From: Skeletonema tropicum
Lineage: Eukaryota > Bacillariophyta > Thalassiosirophyceae > Thalassiosirales > Thalassiosiraceae
DNA length: 64,000 nt
Direction of reading: 5' to 3'
Assembly: GCA_037178625.1 (NCBI GenBank)
Contig: CM074136.1
Coordinates: 868,001 to 932,000, forward strand
The notes beneath the pieces are model-generated. The model was not told the origin of the DNA. It was given only the letters and a program-made list of their open reading frames with translations, and did no database searches. Positions 31,078-39,707 of this stretch are shown here, piece by piece. A program made the position numbers and the translations under genes. The first letter of the stretch is position 1, and every line of letters starts with the position of its first letter.

Positions 31078-31242
31078 CTGCGCATACATCAACTGCACGT
31101 TGAACCGCCAATTTCGGTCGTCGCTTCTTGCTTGTTTCGTCTGTATCACAGTCGTCACATTCAAAGTCGTCTGCGGAGATTGATTTCCAGTAATTTGTAA
31201 GCGCTGCGGGCTCGATAGCCAGATTCCTTGGCCATACAGTAT
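31078..31242 (-). pseudogene. Duplicated fragment of TRM7 5' coding region
   Basis: The sequence follows 28708-28957 with substitutions and an internal deletion: AACTGCACGTTGAACC, then TTGTAAGCGCT, then GCTCGATAGCCAGATTCCTT are shared. It was carried along when the leucine-rich gene was tandemly duplicated and has since decayed. Confidence 0.7.
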
Positions 31243-31284
31243 AGTTAGTAGAACGGCTTTCAGCTACAGAGAGCTCCCTGGTAC

Positions 31285-31455
31285 AGTTGAGTCGCTTGAA
31301 CTAACCCCCCAACTTAGCCTATCCCCCCGTCAAAATCTCAGCCTTGAGCCACCAAAATATCATTCCCCCTTATTCATTTACTAGATAATTACTAGCTGAA
31401 ACTTGGGTCATCCTCCCAAATCGCAGTCTATCCAAAATTCTTATTCCCCCGGGGG
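31285..31455. repeat. Diverged relative of the foldback element
   Basis: The left part, TACAG...GAACTAACCCCCC, resembles the 5764 terminus (TACAGGG...GAACTATACCCCCC). The right part, CCCAAATCGCAGTCTATCC, resembles 6070-6095. It interrupts homology between the two leucine-rich gene promoters, so it inserted after or at the duplication. Confidence 0.45.
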
Positions 31456-31572
31456 ATCTTTTGGCGGGCCAAGGCGGGCCTCGGTGAAAAAGTCCGCGAG
31501 AGAGTAGGAGAGAGTTCAGCGTTGAGGCGTTGAGCTCTCGCTATCCCGACATAAAACCGTGCTAATATCTAT

Positions 31573-33375
31573 TATGATGAGCTCCTCAACCTCTCCTACA
31601 GATCATCACAACGGTTACCCTCGCAAAGAGACACTCGGGAAATGGTGGAGTGTTCGCCGGTATCCTATCATCATGGATGGGCTACTTTACCGGCCGTCAG
31701 TACGACACTAATAATGCACAAGAAATGTTTGCTCGAAATGAGCAGATGATGGCACGTATGGAGCAATTAATGAATAAGCTGGAAGAAAAGTTGGAGCGCC
31801 TGGAGAAGCTAGAGAGCCTGGGGGATCGAGGAAATGTTAGGGTGGAACGTAAGGGCCATCCTGATGAAGAAATGATTTTAGGAGAGGGACAAAGTGACGA
31901 CGGAGAAAATGTTGGATCCTCGTTTGATGAGGAATACAGTGATGACGATGACGAAGAGAACTACAGTGACGATGCTGGCGATGAGAGCATTAGCTCGGAG
32001 GATCTGAAAGGAATGGGAGAATCGCTTCAGGCGTACCAAGAAATGGTGGCAACAAACTGGGCGAATTGGACCTACTCCGCAAATTGTAATATTCATCTTC
32101 CTGATCTTGACGATTATGAAATACACAACACACTTCGTGTTCTGAGAAGCTTGAAGGAAAGCACCATCAAAATGAGGAGAGGGGAATATCATTCTGCCCG
32201 TGGGCGAGATATCGGTCTGTTAGCAAATAATCACGATTTTCAGGGCGTTAATCTCGAACCATGCGAAAATGAATTAGATGAGGCAATTCAGTATCACAGT
32301 ACACTTAAACCTCACTGGAAAGAGTTTGTAGATGCTTTAGACGACTTTGAATTGATATTGGATATTATGCCGTGTGAAGCAGAGCCATGTTTCCAAATAT
32401 CACAAATTGAACTACCAGTGAATATTTTCAAGATTATCATGAAATCACTGGAGGGCAAATCATTTGAGCACTACAAGTTCGTGAACAATGATTTCGGGAG
32501 ACATGGAATATTAGGGGTTATTGACCTTCTGGACAGCAACGAACATTTGCAATCTTTGACGTTATCAAAGAACTTAATCGACGAAGAAGATGAGGGCGAC
32601 TTTTGCGAGGCCATAGTCAGCCACCCTGCACTCGGAAGCATCGACCTGAATGAATGCTGTGAAGGGCGTACGTTCATACTCTGTGAGCTTGTTCAAAGCA
32701 GTCTATTGCACATTTCTATGAGCAATAATGATCTCAGGTTTGTCTCTCTCGAAGAAAGGCAAGCCTTCACTGATGCTTTGGTATCAAACACACGTTTAGT
32801 GGCACTGTATTTGACGGAAATTCACTTGAACGACGAAGATTTGGCGTGCTTTAAAACTGTCCTTGAACGTAATAGCACTCTCACGTGCTTAGTCTTGAAA
32901 GGAAATCATCATTTCACCGAACTGGCTGAAGGCAAACTTTGGGAATGCTCTGAAAACAAACAATACGTTAACGGCTCTAGCAGTATCCGGTATAAAATGC
33001 CACAATGTGTTGTTTGACGACAGTAACTTGAATTCAGCTGCTGATTCAAATCACACGTGTTATGTGGATTGCCGCCACTTCTTCGATGTATATAACGAGA
33101 AGGACGACCCAACAGGTAATCGACAGAAGAAGATTTACAACATCCTAGCTCGACGACATAAAGAAATGTGCAACGTAAAGTACTTTGATGATATTGATAT
33201 CAATTTGTTGCCAGAGATTCTTGCAGCCGTACAACGCTATGCAATCGATCCTCCTTTTGGCGCTGAAATTTTTAAAGTCAACAGGATGGTAAAAAGTTTA
33301 TCCATCATGTTTGAGATTATGCGGAAATGGGACAAAGCACTCAGTCTCTACAAAACCTTAGGTGACAATGTTTAA
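31573..33375 (+). pseudogene. Leucine-rich coiled-coil protein, copy 2, two frameshifts
   Basis: Paralogue of 29137-31015. Relative to copy 1 an extra A near 31617 (GGTTACCC versus GGTTCCC) breaks the N-terminus, and another near 32930 (GCTGAAGGCAAA versus GCTGAGGCAAA) breaks the LRR region. The frame between the two is open (31650-33017) and the tail frame continues to 33375 with the same KWDKALSLYKTLGDNV ending. Where copy 1 is broken, copy 2 is intact, and the reverse is also true. Confidence 0.7.
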
Positions 33376-33570
33376 AGAGCTCTGCACTTAAACAGAAGAA
33401 TGATGTTACCTACTATCTTGTCATAAAACTGAAACTTATACAAACAGCATAGCGACTACCTAGTTTTATCAGTCGAACTGGTAGCAGTAGGGAAAAAGAC
33501 TAGAGAAGATTTGAAATGTTCCCTCTCTACTAATTTTACTTATGCATCTTTGGATTATCGCCTTGATTCA

Positions 33571-34534
33571 TTACTTCTCTCCTGACGACTCGTAATCGTC
33601 CGCTCTACACTTCAAACCTCGAGCACCTTCGACAAACATAGTGTGAGCTACTCCCACCATCACCTGAAATCCAAGTTGTCGATACTTGACATAATCATCT
33701 CCATTAAGTGCCAGCATCCCTGATGAAACGCCCGCAGCACGTATTCTTTGTCCAGCCTTATCAACCATATCCACTACATCTGGGTGACGTATCTGACCAT
33801 GCAATCCCATATCTGATGATAAATCTGTAGGTGCCACGAATACAAAATCGACATGCTCCACTGACAAAATCTCATCTAATGCCTCGATCCCACGACGACT
33901 TTCTACAATGACACCCACCACACTATTGTTGTTTGCGGTGCGAACGCAATCGGCCAATGTAGCATCTCCACCATTATTATTTCGTCCACCCAATCCCCAT
34001 GCATTCCAACGTTCACCAGCCAACCCACGCTTCCCTATCGGTGGAAATTTGACAGCATCCACAATTTTATGTACATCATCAGCACATTCACACTGCGGAA
34101 AGATTATCCCCTGTGCTCCGGCAACTAAAAACTTTTGAGAGTGTCCAATCACATCCTGATATCCATATCCAATACGCACCAATGTTGGCATACCCCTCCG
34201 CTCAGCAGCCAATATTAGATTGGCAACTGTGGATGCGTTGGCGGTGCTGTGTTCGGCATCGGCCCATAGGAAGTCATAGCCTAATAAACCCAGTGATTTC
34301 GACGTGATCGGTATCATTGTGAAAGCCGGTTACTACACCCAGTGTTGGTTGGCCTGAGCGGAGTTTGTGACGTAATGATCCATTCGAGAGGGAGTGTTGT
34401 TCTGACTGTGAAATATTATTACATGATGTGCTCCGATGATAACACTTTTTCGAGACAGCATTAGTGGCAGTGGCCAACCGACAATTACGTAGTAACAACC
34501 GCGAACAGGATGAAGATGAAGCGATAGCACGCAT
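33571..34534 (-). pseudogene. HpcH/HpaI-family aldolase, copy 1, one-base frameshift
   Basis: This belongs to the class II, metal-dependent pyruvate aldolase family (HpcH/HpaI), which cleaves 2-keto-4-hydroxy acids to pyruvate and an aldehyde. The N-terminus from ATG 34534 is Arg/Ser-rich (MRAIASSSSCSRLLLRNCRL), suggesting a mitochondrial presequence. An extra A near 34296 (CAGTGATTTCG versus CAGTGTTTCG in copy 2) breaks the frame just before the barrel. The rest, from ATG 34317, keeps DAEHS, LVRIGYG, AGAQGIIFPQCE, GVIVESRRGIEALDEI and APTDLSSDMG. Copy 1 keeps the full 3' end; copy 2 keeps the correct frame at the junction. An N-terminally shortened product could still be made from 34317. Confidence 0.75.
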
Positions 34535-34946
34535 CCTGACGTGTATTCATAGCATGATCTTCTTGAATGATGCGGCGCATGTAAAAAGAGCAGAATTATA
34601 CGATAGCCCCGCTATTGAATATGATCAATGTACGTCAATCGTAGAAATTAGTATCTTCTGCCAAAATATTTCCCACAAGAGCTCCCGTGTCCAGATAGAG
34701 GAAGCGTGAGCGTGAGCGTGGAGCAGAAGTGTTTCAACATGAACAACATTATCACGCGGCTATGATTGTGATATCATTATCACTAATCTTTAGAATAGAT
34801 TAAGGTCTCTTCGTAGAGAGAGAGTGTGTGTGAGAGAGATTTGCTACACAACAGCCATCGCTTCTTCTGGATGTGATTTAAATCTGACGTGAACCATATA
34901 CATTATTCGTCGAGCTGCTGCTTTGACATAATTATCACATATTATT
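34535..34946. promoter_or_regulatory. Divergent promoter, aldolase / MYND gene
   Basis: This is the spacer between divergent genes, almost identical in copy 2 (45209-45620). It contains a short AGAGAGAGAGTGTGTGTGAG run and the repeat GTGAGCGTGAGCGTG. No core element can be assigned. Confidence 0.35.
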
Positions 34947-35834
34947 ATGAGCGCAGTTGCAGAATTTGAAAGCAGCATGAAATGCTGTGCTTCATGTGGC
35001 GTCACAGAAAATGATGACATTAAATTGAAGAAATGCACTGCTTGCTACCAAGTTCGATATTGCAGCATCCAATGCCAGAGAGATCATAGGCCGAAACACA
35101 AACGGGGGTGCAAAATACGAGCGGCCGAATTACGTGATGAATTGTTATTCAGACAACCGGAGAGTACGTATCCTGGGGACTGTCCAATTTGCTTTTTACC
35201 TCTTCCGCTCGACCTATCGAAATCGAACATAAAAGAATGCTGCAGCAAAGTCATATGCAATGGCTGTGATTATGCAAACGAAAAACGAGAGATCGAAGGG
35301 GGCCTTCAAAGAAAATGTCCTTTTTGTCGAAAAGCTCCACCCAAATCAGAGGAAGAAATTACTCAACGAACGCTGACAAGAATTGAGGCGAATGATCCAG
35401 TTGCTATGCTCGATCTAGCTCACCAGGAATACAAGGAGAACAACCATAACAGTGCAATTGATTGGATGAGGAAGGCTTCTGAATTGGGAGACCCGGTGGC
35501 ACATATGAAATTGGCAGGTATGTATCATCGTGGGCATGGTGTTGAGAAGGACAGCGGGAAGGAAATTTATCATCTCGAAAAAGCCGCTATTGGAGGTCAT
35601 GCAGCAGCCAGATCCTGCCTTGGACTTAAAGAATGGATCGATATCAGAAATGCTGAGAGAGCAGTAAAACATTGGATCATCGCTGTCACACAAGGAGAAG
35701 ACACTTCAATCAAAATGCTGATGGATGCATTCAAGAGGGGATTTGTCAGCAAAGAGGAACTTGCAGCTGCACTCCGTGCACATCAGGCTGCTGTGGATGC
35801 AACCAAAAGCCCTCAGAGGGAGGCAGCCGTATAA
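34947..35834 (+). CDS. MYND zinc-finger, RING-like, Sel1-repeat protein, copy 1
   Basis: The protein has 295 residues from ATG 34947. A MYND finger at about residues 13-55 shows CCASCG...CTACYQVRYCSIQCQ...H..GC. A second Cys-rich module at about 75-123 (CPICFLPL...CCSKVICNGC...CPFCRKAPP) is RING-like. Sel1-type helical repeats follow (NSAIDWMRKASELGDPVAHM, LAGMYHRGHGVEKD). MYND and Sel1 domains mediate protein-protein contacts and a RING can act as ubiquitin ligase; which applies here is unknown. Copy 2 at 45621 differs by one residue (R to K in ELLFRQ), so both are intact. It is divergent from the aldolase. Confidence 0.85.
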   Translation: MSAVAEFESSMKCCASCGVTENDDIKLKKCTACYQVRYCSIQCQRDHRPKHKRGCKIRAAELRDELLFRQPESTYPGDCPICFLPLPLDLSKSNIKECCSKVICNGCDYANEKREIEGGLQRKCPFCRKAPPKSEEEITQRTLTRIEANDPVAMLDLAHQEYKENNHNSAIDWMRKASELGDPVAHMKLAGMYHRGHGVEKDSGKEIYHLEKAAIGGHAAARSCLGLKEWIDIRNAERAVKHWIIAVTQGEDTSIKMLMDAFKRGFVSKEELAAALRAHQAAVDATKSPQREAAV

Positions 35835-36680
35835 TGTCCTCGAGACTAACAAGGAGCGAAATTTCGAAAGATACTATGAGGTAAAAAGTCTATGTATTTG
35901 TCTACGAAGAAAACGAGCGCGGGGGGGGGGGGGAGCAAACTTACATAATAGAAGATCAATTAAGCGCAGGTGATGGGGACTGAGCATGACGATACAACTA
36001 ATGCGATAAAAGCCATACTAATAAACATCGAAAGAAAAATAATAGTCTCCACATGAAGTAATATCTGTACAAGAAACAGTCCTCTATGCTTGTTGAAAGT
36101 CAGCCCGAGCTTCTTCGTCTCTCGCTTCCATCTCTCCTCTGCGAAGATAATTTCGACTTCGTAGAAAGAATCTGTCACCTACCTCCAATCGATGGATGGT
36201 GGAGTCACATTTGCATTATCGATAAAATTGGACGGGTGATAATCCTGAATACAACATGCCATTTTCGTGTTACTGTTCTCATAATTCCCACCTGAGTGAA
36301 TACTATCATTATTTGCCTAGGTAGAAACATATTGTTGCTTGAATTCCAAGTGGAAATATTCTTTTAAAGAGTCGTCCTCGGTGAGACGCATGGCAAAAGA
36401 GGCAAAGCATGTCAAGGAAGAAGTCAATGCCTGCACGAATTTTGACGACTTGTAATAATGGTCAAAGGGTACGACGTCGAGGCATTCCACACCCTCCGTC
36501 CAGGTGTGAAAGATAGTTCGTTCCATGAGCATTGTTACATAATCACGGCTATGATAGTTGTAAATTGTCTTTATTAGTTAGATTAAGTTCTCTTCGAAGT
36601 TTTCCATCTTGGATACCAGCAATGGCCAGCTTTTAAGTTGTAGCTATCCGCCTGTACAAGCACTTCTCAATTCAACTTCA
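35835..36680. other. Spacer with possible small minus-strand gene
   Basis: A run of about 15 G near 35920-35934 is shorter in copy 2. Two minus-strand frames lie here, MLMERTIFHTWTEGVECLDV... (36532 to 36317) and one ending with a hydrophobic segment (36178 to 35960). They could be exons of one small gene if joined by an intron of about 147 bp, but the donor (TATgtttct) is weak. Copy 2 carries the identical sequence at 46632-47204. I do not call it a gene with confidence. Confidence 0.3.
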
Positions 36681-37847
36681 TTACGCTTGTAAAAATGGAT
36701 GATCCCATATTTCATCCAATGTCAATCGATTTTCCTGCTCCCATTGAAACATTCTTTCCAACAAATCTAAAGCGTCATCACTCAACCCCAATTCACGATC
36801 ATCCCTTAATTCTCTCACAACTCTGATGACTTCCTCAGGGCCTCTGAAGAAATCCTCTCTGCCCCCCTTTAACATGTACAGCAATACCGTGCCCGTTGCC
36901 CAGATATCAATAGCATGTCCATCAAATGGTTGTGTTAACAGAGGCTCAGGTGATAGATACTCAGGCGCTAAATGTGGGCGTTTTCCACAACTTCTTTGCC
37001 TCTGTATCAAATGCCGCCTGCCATTCGTATATGGAATGCGTAAACTCATTCCGAAATCAATCGCCAATGCAGTAGCATTCATGAGAATAAAATTTTCAGG
37101 AGATAGATCACGATGGCACAAGCGAGCACGTTGTAAAGTTCGTAACCCAGCAAGCATTTGTTTGAACCAATATTTGGCCTCGGCTTCTGTTAGGCCCCTT
37201 CCTGTGTCGAGTCTAACATCGACGACGCGCTGGTAAATGTCCCCCTGGGAACAATAGGGCATGACAATAAAGGCAAAGGAGGTGTCGTGTTCGTTGGATT
37301 CGTTAACCATAATTGTGTTGGCTGTCAGCACGTGCAATGATTCTCCCTCATTGTAGTCGGCAAGATCAAGCTCAGATGACAAATATTGCAGCGCTGCAAT
37401 CTCCTTGACAAAATCTTCCTGCATGCGTCCCCTACTTGCCCGGATATGTTCCCGTGACATACATTTCAACGCCACTTCCTCGTCGGTTATCACCCAGTAT
37501 GGATCTAAAGCTGTTTTCTTCAGTACAGTGGCCTTCCAAAGTCGATTGACGATGTGTCCGTGTCGGTTGTCAATGATATGTTGTCGTCTCCAGTAGGCTG
37601 TGTGTATTCTTTCATCTTGGGGTCGGTAGTCATCGTCGCTAGAAATATCGAGCCATGAATCCACAGTTATCTGTGTATCAAATAACTGCAGCACCTCGGA
37701 TTCCTTATAAAAAAGCTGCGGATTGTCCGGCCGGGCTATCCTCACGTTGCGCATGATACACATTTGAACAGGGGAAAGTTCAAAAGGATCAGGAGGATGC
37801 GGTTCTAAGACCTGTAATAGCGGCGTGTGTGTGAAGATTTCGGACAT
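36681..37847 (-). CDS. Ser/Thr protein kinase, copy 1
   Basis: The kinase has 388 residues from ATG 37847 (MSEIFTHTPL). The ATP-binding Lys is in EEVALKCMS (about K128). The catalytic loop is CHRDLSPENF (about 244-253), the metal-binding motif AIDFGMS (about 262-268) and the P+1 region LAPEYLSPEP. The DIWATGTVLLYML segment and C-lobe end HPFLQA are complete. The N-terminal 100 residues are acidic (DISSDDDYRPQDE) and carry no known domain. No glycine-rich loop of the standard form is obvious. A likely 5' UTR intron (donor TTGgtaagt near 38130, acceptor ctctttag near 37857) precedes the ATG and is conserved in copy 2. Confidence 0.85.
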   Translation of the reverse strand: MSEIFTHTPLLQVLEPHPPDPFELSPVQMCIMRNVRIARPDNPQLFYKESEVLQLFDTQITVDSWLDISSDDDYRPQDERIHTAYWRRQHIIDNRHGHIVNRLWKATVLKKTALDPYWVITDEEVALKCMSREHIRASRGRMQEDFVKEIAALQYLSSELDLADYNEGESLHVLTANTIMVNESNEHDTSFAFIVMPYCSQGDIYQRVVDVRLDTGRGLTEAEAKYWFKQMLAGLRTLQRARLCHRDLSPENFILMNATALAIDFGMSLRIPYTNGRRHLIQRQRSCGKRPHLAPEYLSPEPLLTQPFDGHAIDIWATGTVLLYMLKGGREDFFRGPEEVIRVVRELRDDRELGLSDDALDLLERMFQWEQENRLTLDEIWDHPFLQA

Positions 37848-38807
37848 GGTGAGTAACCTAAAGAGATGTAAACACATCCATATGCAGCGCTACGAAAATG
37901 AAAATTATTCTGCGTATCCAAATGGTTGTTTCGCTGTATCATTGCTCTAGAATAATCCCCACCCCCGCCTCTCCGATAAGATCTCTTTTTGTGACGATTC
38001 GTCAACCATGGCCATCCGTCTGCCGTAGAGATAATACTTAATAGAGAACACAACACGAGGATGCTCGTTTTTGGCACGATCCCCCCAGCCTCGCGCAAAT
38101 GCTTCTCCCATGAGAAAGAAGAAACTTACCAAGTTGTCTCTTGGTTCTTCCATGATTGTATTGGATGATTACTGATGAAATTAAGGACGTCCCTCTCACG
38201 TCGTCCTCATGCGATGCTCGTCTTCCTCACTCTTTCCACTCGTCTCGCATGGAACTGTGGTTAGTATCTTTTAAGCAAGTGTCAAGTGCGTGAACTTTTG
38301 ACATAGACTTTTGGCGTGCCGGGATAGTGGGCGCTTTTCATGGTATGTTGTGGGCGGCGCCGACGTCGTGCCCACAACTACACATAATCGGGTACAAATG
38401 AGCTCAAAATGCCCGAATATCCCCTTATATCGACCAAAAATCCCCAATATTCCCCTTCAAGCCTCTCCTTAAACCATGGTGTATTGTGGGCACGCCCGCG
38501 CGCCCTATCCAGGTTTGCCTAGCAGATGGACTTCAGACCAACTTTTCACCTTCTAATAGCCGTCATGCGAAGCCAAGTACCGTGAATCATCGGGAAGCAA
38601 GACGTTTGTACCAGAGTTCCGATGCCGACACCAATAAAAGATATATTTGTGTACCGTTACAGATTGCACGGTACTCGATGAAGAAAAAGCTCAGCTTTGC
38701 TTCGAATCTGCTCTGTCGTGTCGCGTCCTCTGTCGCTTCTTCCACACGCACGCGGATGTGTTACCATTTGTGATCGGGCGCCTATCGTATGCCTTTGAAT
38801 ACAGTGA
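37848..38807. other. Divergent promoter region, kinase / P-loop gene, with MITE
   Basis: It includes the kinase 5' UTR with its probable intron, a short TIR element (38312-38519) absent from copy 2, and the P-loop gene promoter. Other frames here are not conserved as proteins. Confidence 0.5.
38312..38519. mobile_element. MITE-like TIR element, copy 1
   Basis: The ends GGCGTGCCGGGATAGTGGGC and its imperfect inverted match near 38519 (CGCGCCCTATCCAGGTTTGC) frame about 208 bp. An internal hairpin (TTGTGGGC ... GCCCACAA) is present. The second copy of the block lacks it, and a related copy lies at 63768-63982. Confidence 0.6.
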
Positions 38808-39563
38808 ATGATTATCATTAATCGGCTTATCAGCATTTGCTCGTGCTACTACTTCTTTTCTATTTATTCGGCTGCGTTTCTTTTGACGACCAACACATCA
38901 TCCGCCATGCCGCCCTGCACCCATCGAGCCGCAAATCGCCGCCCTCCACTGCGGAAGATGACCTCCTCCTCCCTCTCCAAAGATGAGATCGCCAACGCCT
39001 CAAAAATAATGGTAGAACGTACCGAAAGTATGGGATCACGGGCCAAAGAACGTGTGCCTCTCACAAGTGATGAATTGCAAGATGTGATAAATTCATTGCA
39101 TAATATTACACCACACGATGCCAATATTGATTGGGGGGCGTTGGAGCGATTACTATCGGAAATTGCTCATTTATCACATAAAGATTGGCATGTGACTGGA
39201 AGTAATTCAGATAAAATGGCAGAGATTCTTTTGCCAGGTGGAGGAGGGTTATCTACGTCGCAGACTTCACATCAAATGTTTGAAAGGATTATGCACGAGG
39301 GGAATTGGGATGGTGCTATTGCTCATGCACAGTCTGTACGAGAGAAGGAGAGTGTTGAGCAGAGGGATTGTATCAATACGAATCCATGGGCGGTCCTTGT
39401 TACCGGGGTGAACGGCATTCGTAAAACTACGTCAATTTATCAACCATGGTTTCCAAAAGTGTTGAAAGAAGCATTGATCGCACCCACCACAATTGACAAG
39501 TGTGCTCATGTCCTCTTTCATATGTGCAGGAATACCGCATGTACCATCTGTACCAATATCTAG
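38808..39563 (+). pseudogene. P-loop protein gene, copy 1, truncated at the LINE junction
   Basis: It is identical to the first 231 codons of the gene at 50001 until CAATTGACAAG (39500), apart from two residues. It then runs 21 codons into LINE sequence (CAHVLFHMCRNTACTICTNI) and stops. The P-loop region is retained but the C-terminal half is lost. Confidence 0.85.
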
Positions 39564-39707
39564 TATAAAACGAATAATACGACCGCTACTATTCTACAAC
39601 CATTCAGGATAGCTAGCAATATTTTTTGAACCAATAATCTGTGTTCAGATAAATTGTAGGGGCATAGCAACACCCATCGCGCTGACCCTACACCCCAATT
39701 TTTCATC

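Larger units (their letters stand above)
31016..31572. other. Duplication junction with Trm7 relic and foldback relative
   Basis: This holds the fragment of TRM7 (31078-31242) and the foldback-like insertion (31285-31455), both listed separately. The remainder resembles the promoter side of copy 1 (TCTTTTGGCGGGCC). There is no intact gene. Confidence 0.6.
33841..39500. repeat. Large tandem duplication, copy 1
   Basis: This block runs from TACAAAATCGACATGC in the aldolase to CAATTGACAAG in the P-loop gene. It is nearly identical to 44516-50693 except for indels, one insertion here (about 38312-38519) and one in copy 2 (about 49157-49812). Confidence 0.9.

Noticed and set aside
35960..36532. 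Possible two-exon small gene on the minus strand
   Set aside because: Protein-like composition but a weak donor site and no homologue I recognise; kept only as a note.
37805..38098. Minus-strand frame with a signal-peptide-like start upstream of the kinase (also 48544-48837)
   Set aside because: It starts at TTG and lies within a probable 5' UTR intron between a GTAAGT donor and a CTCTTTAG acceptor; conservation only reflects the recent duplication.
38486..38773. Plus-strand frame upstream of the P-loop gene
   Set aside because: It spans the MITE and promoter sequence and is not preserved in copy 2.
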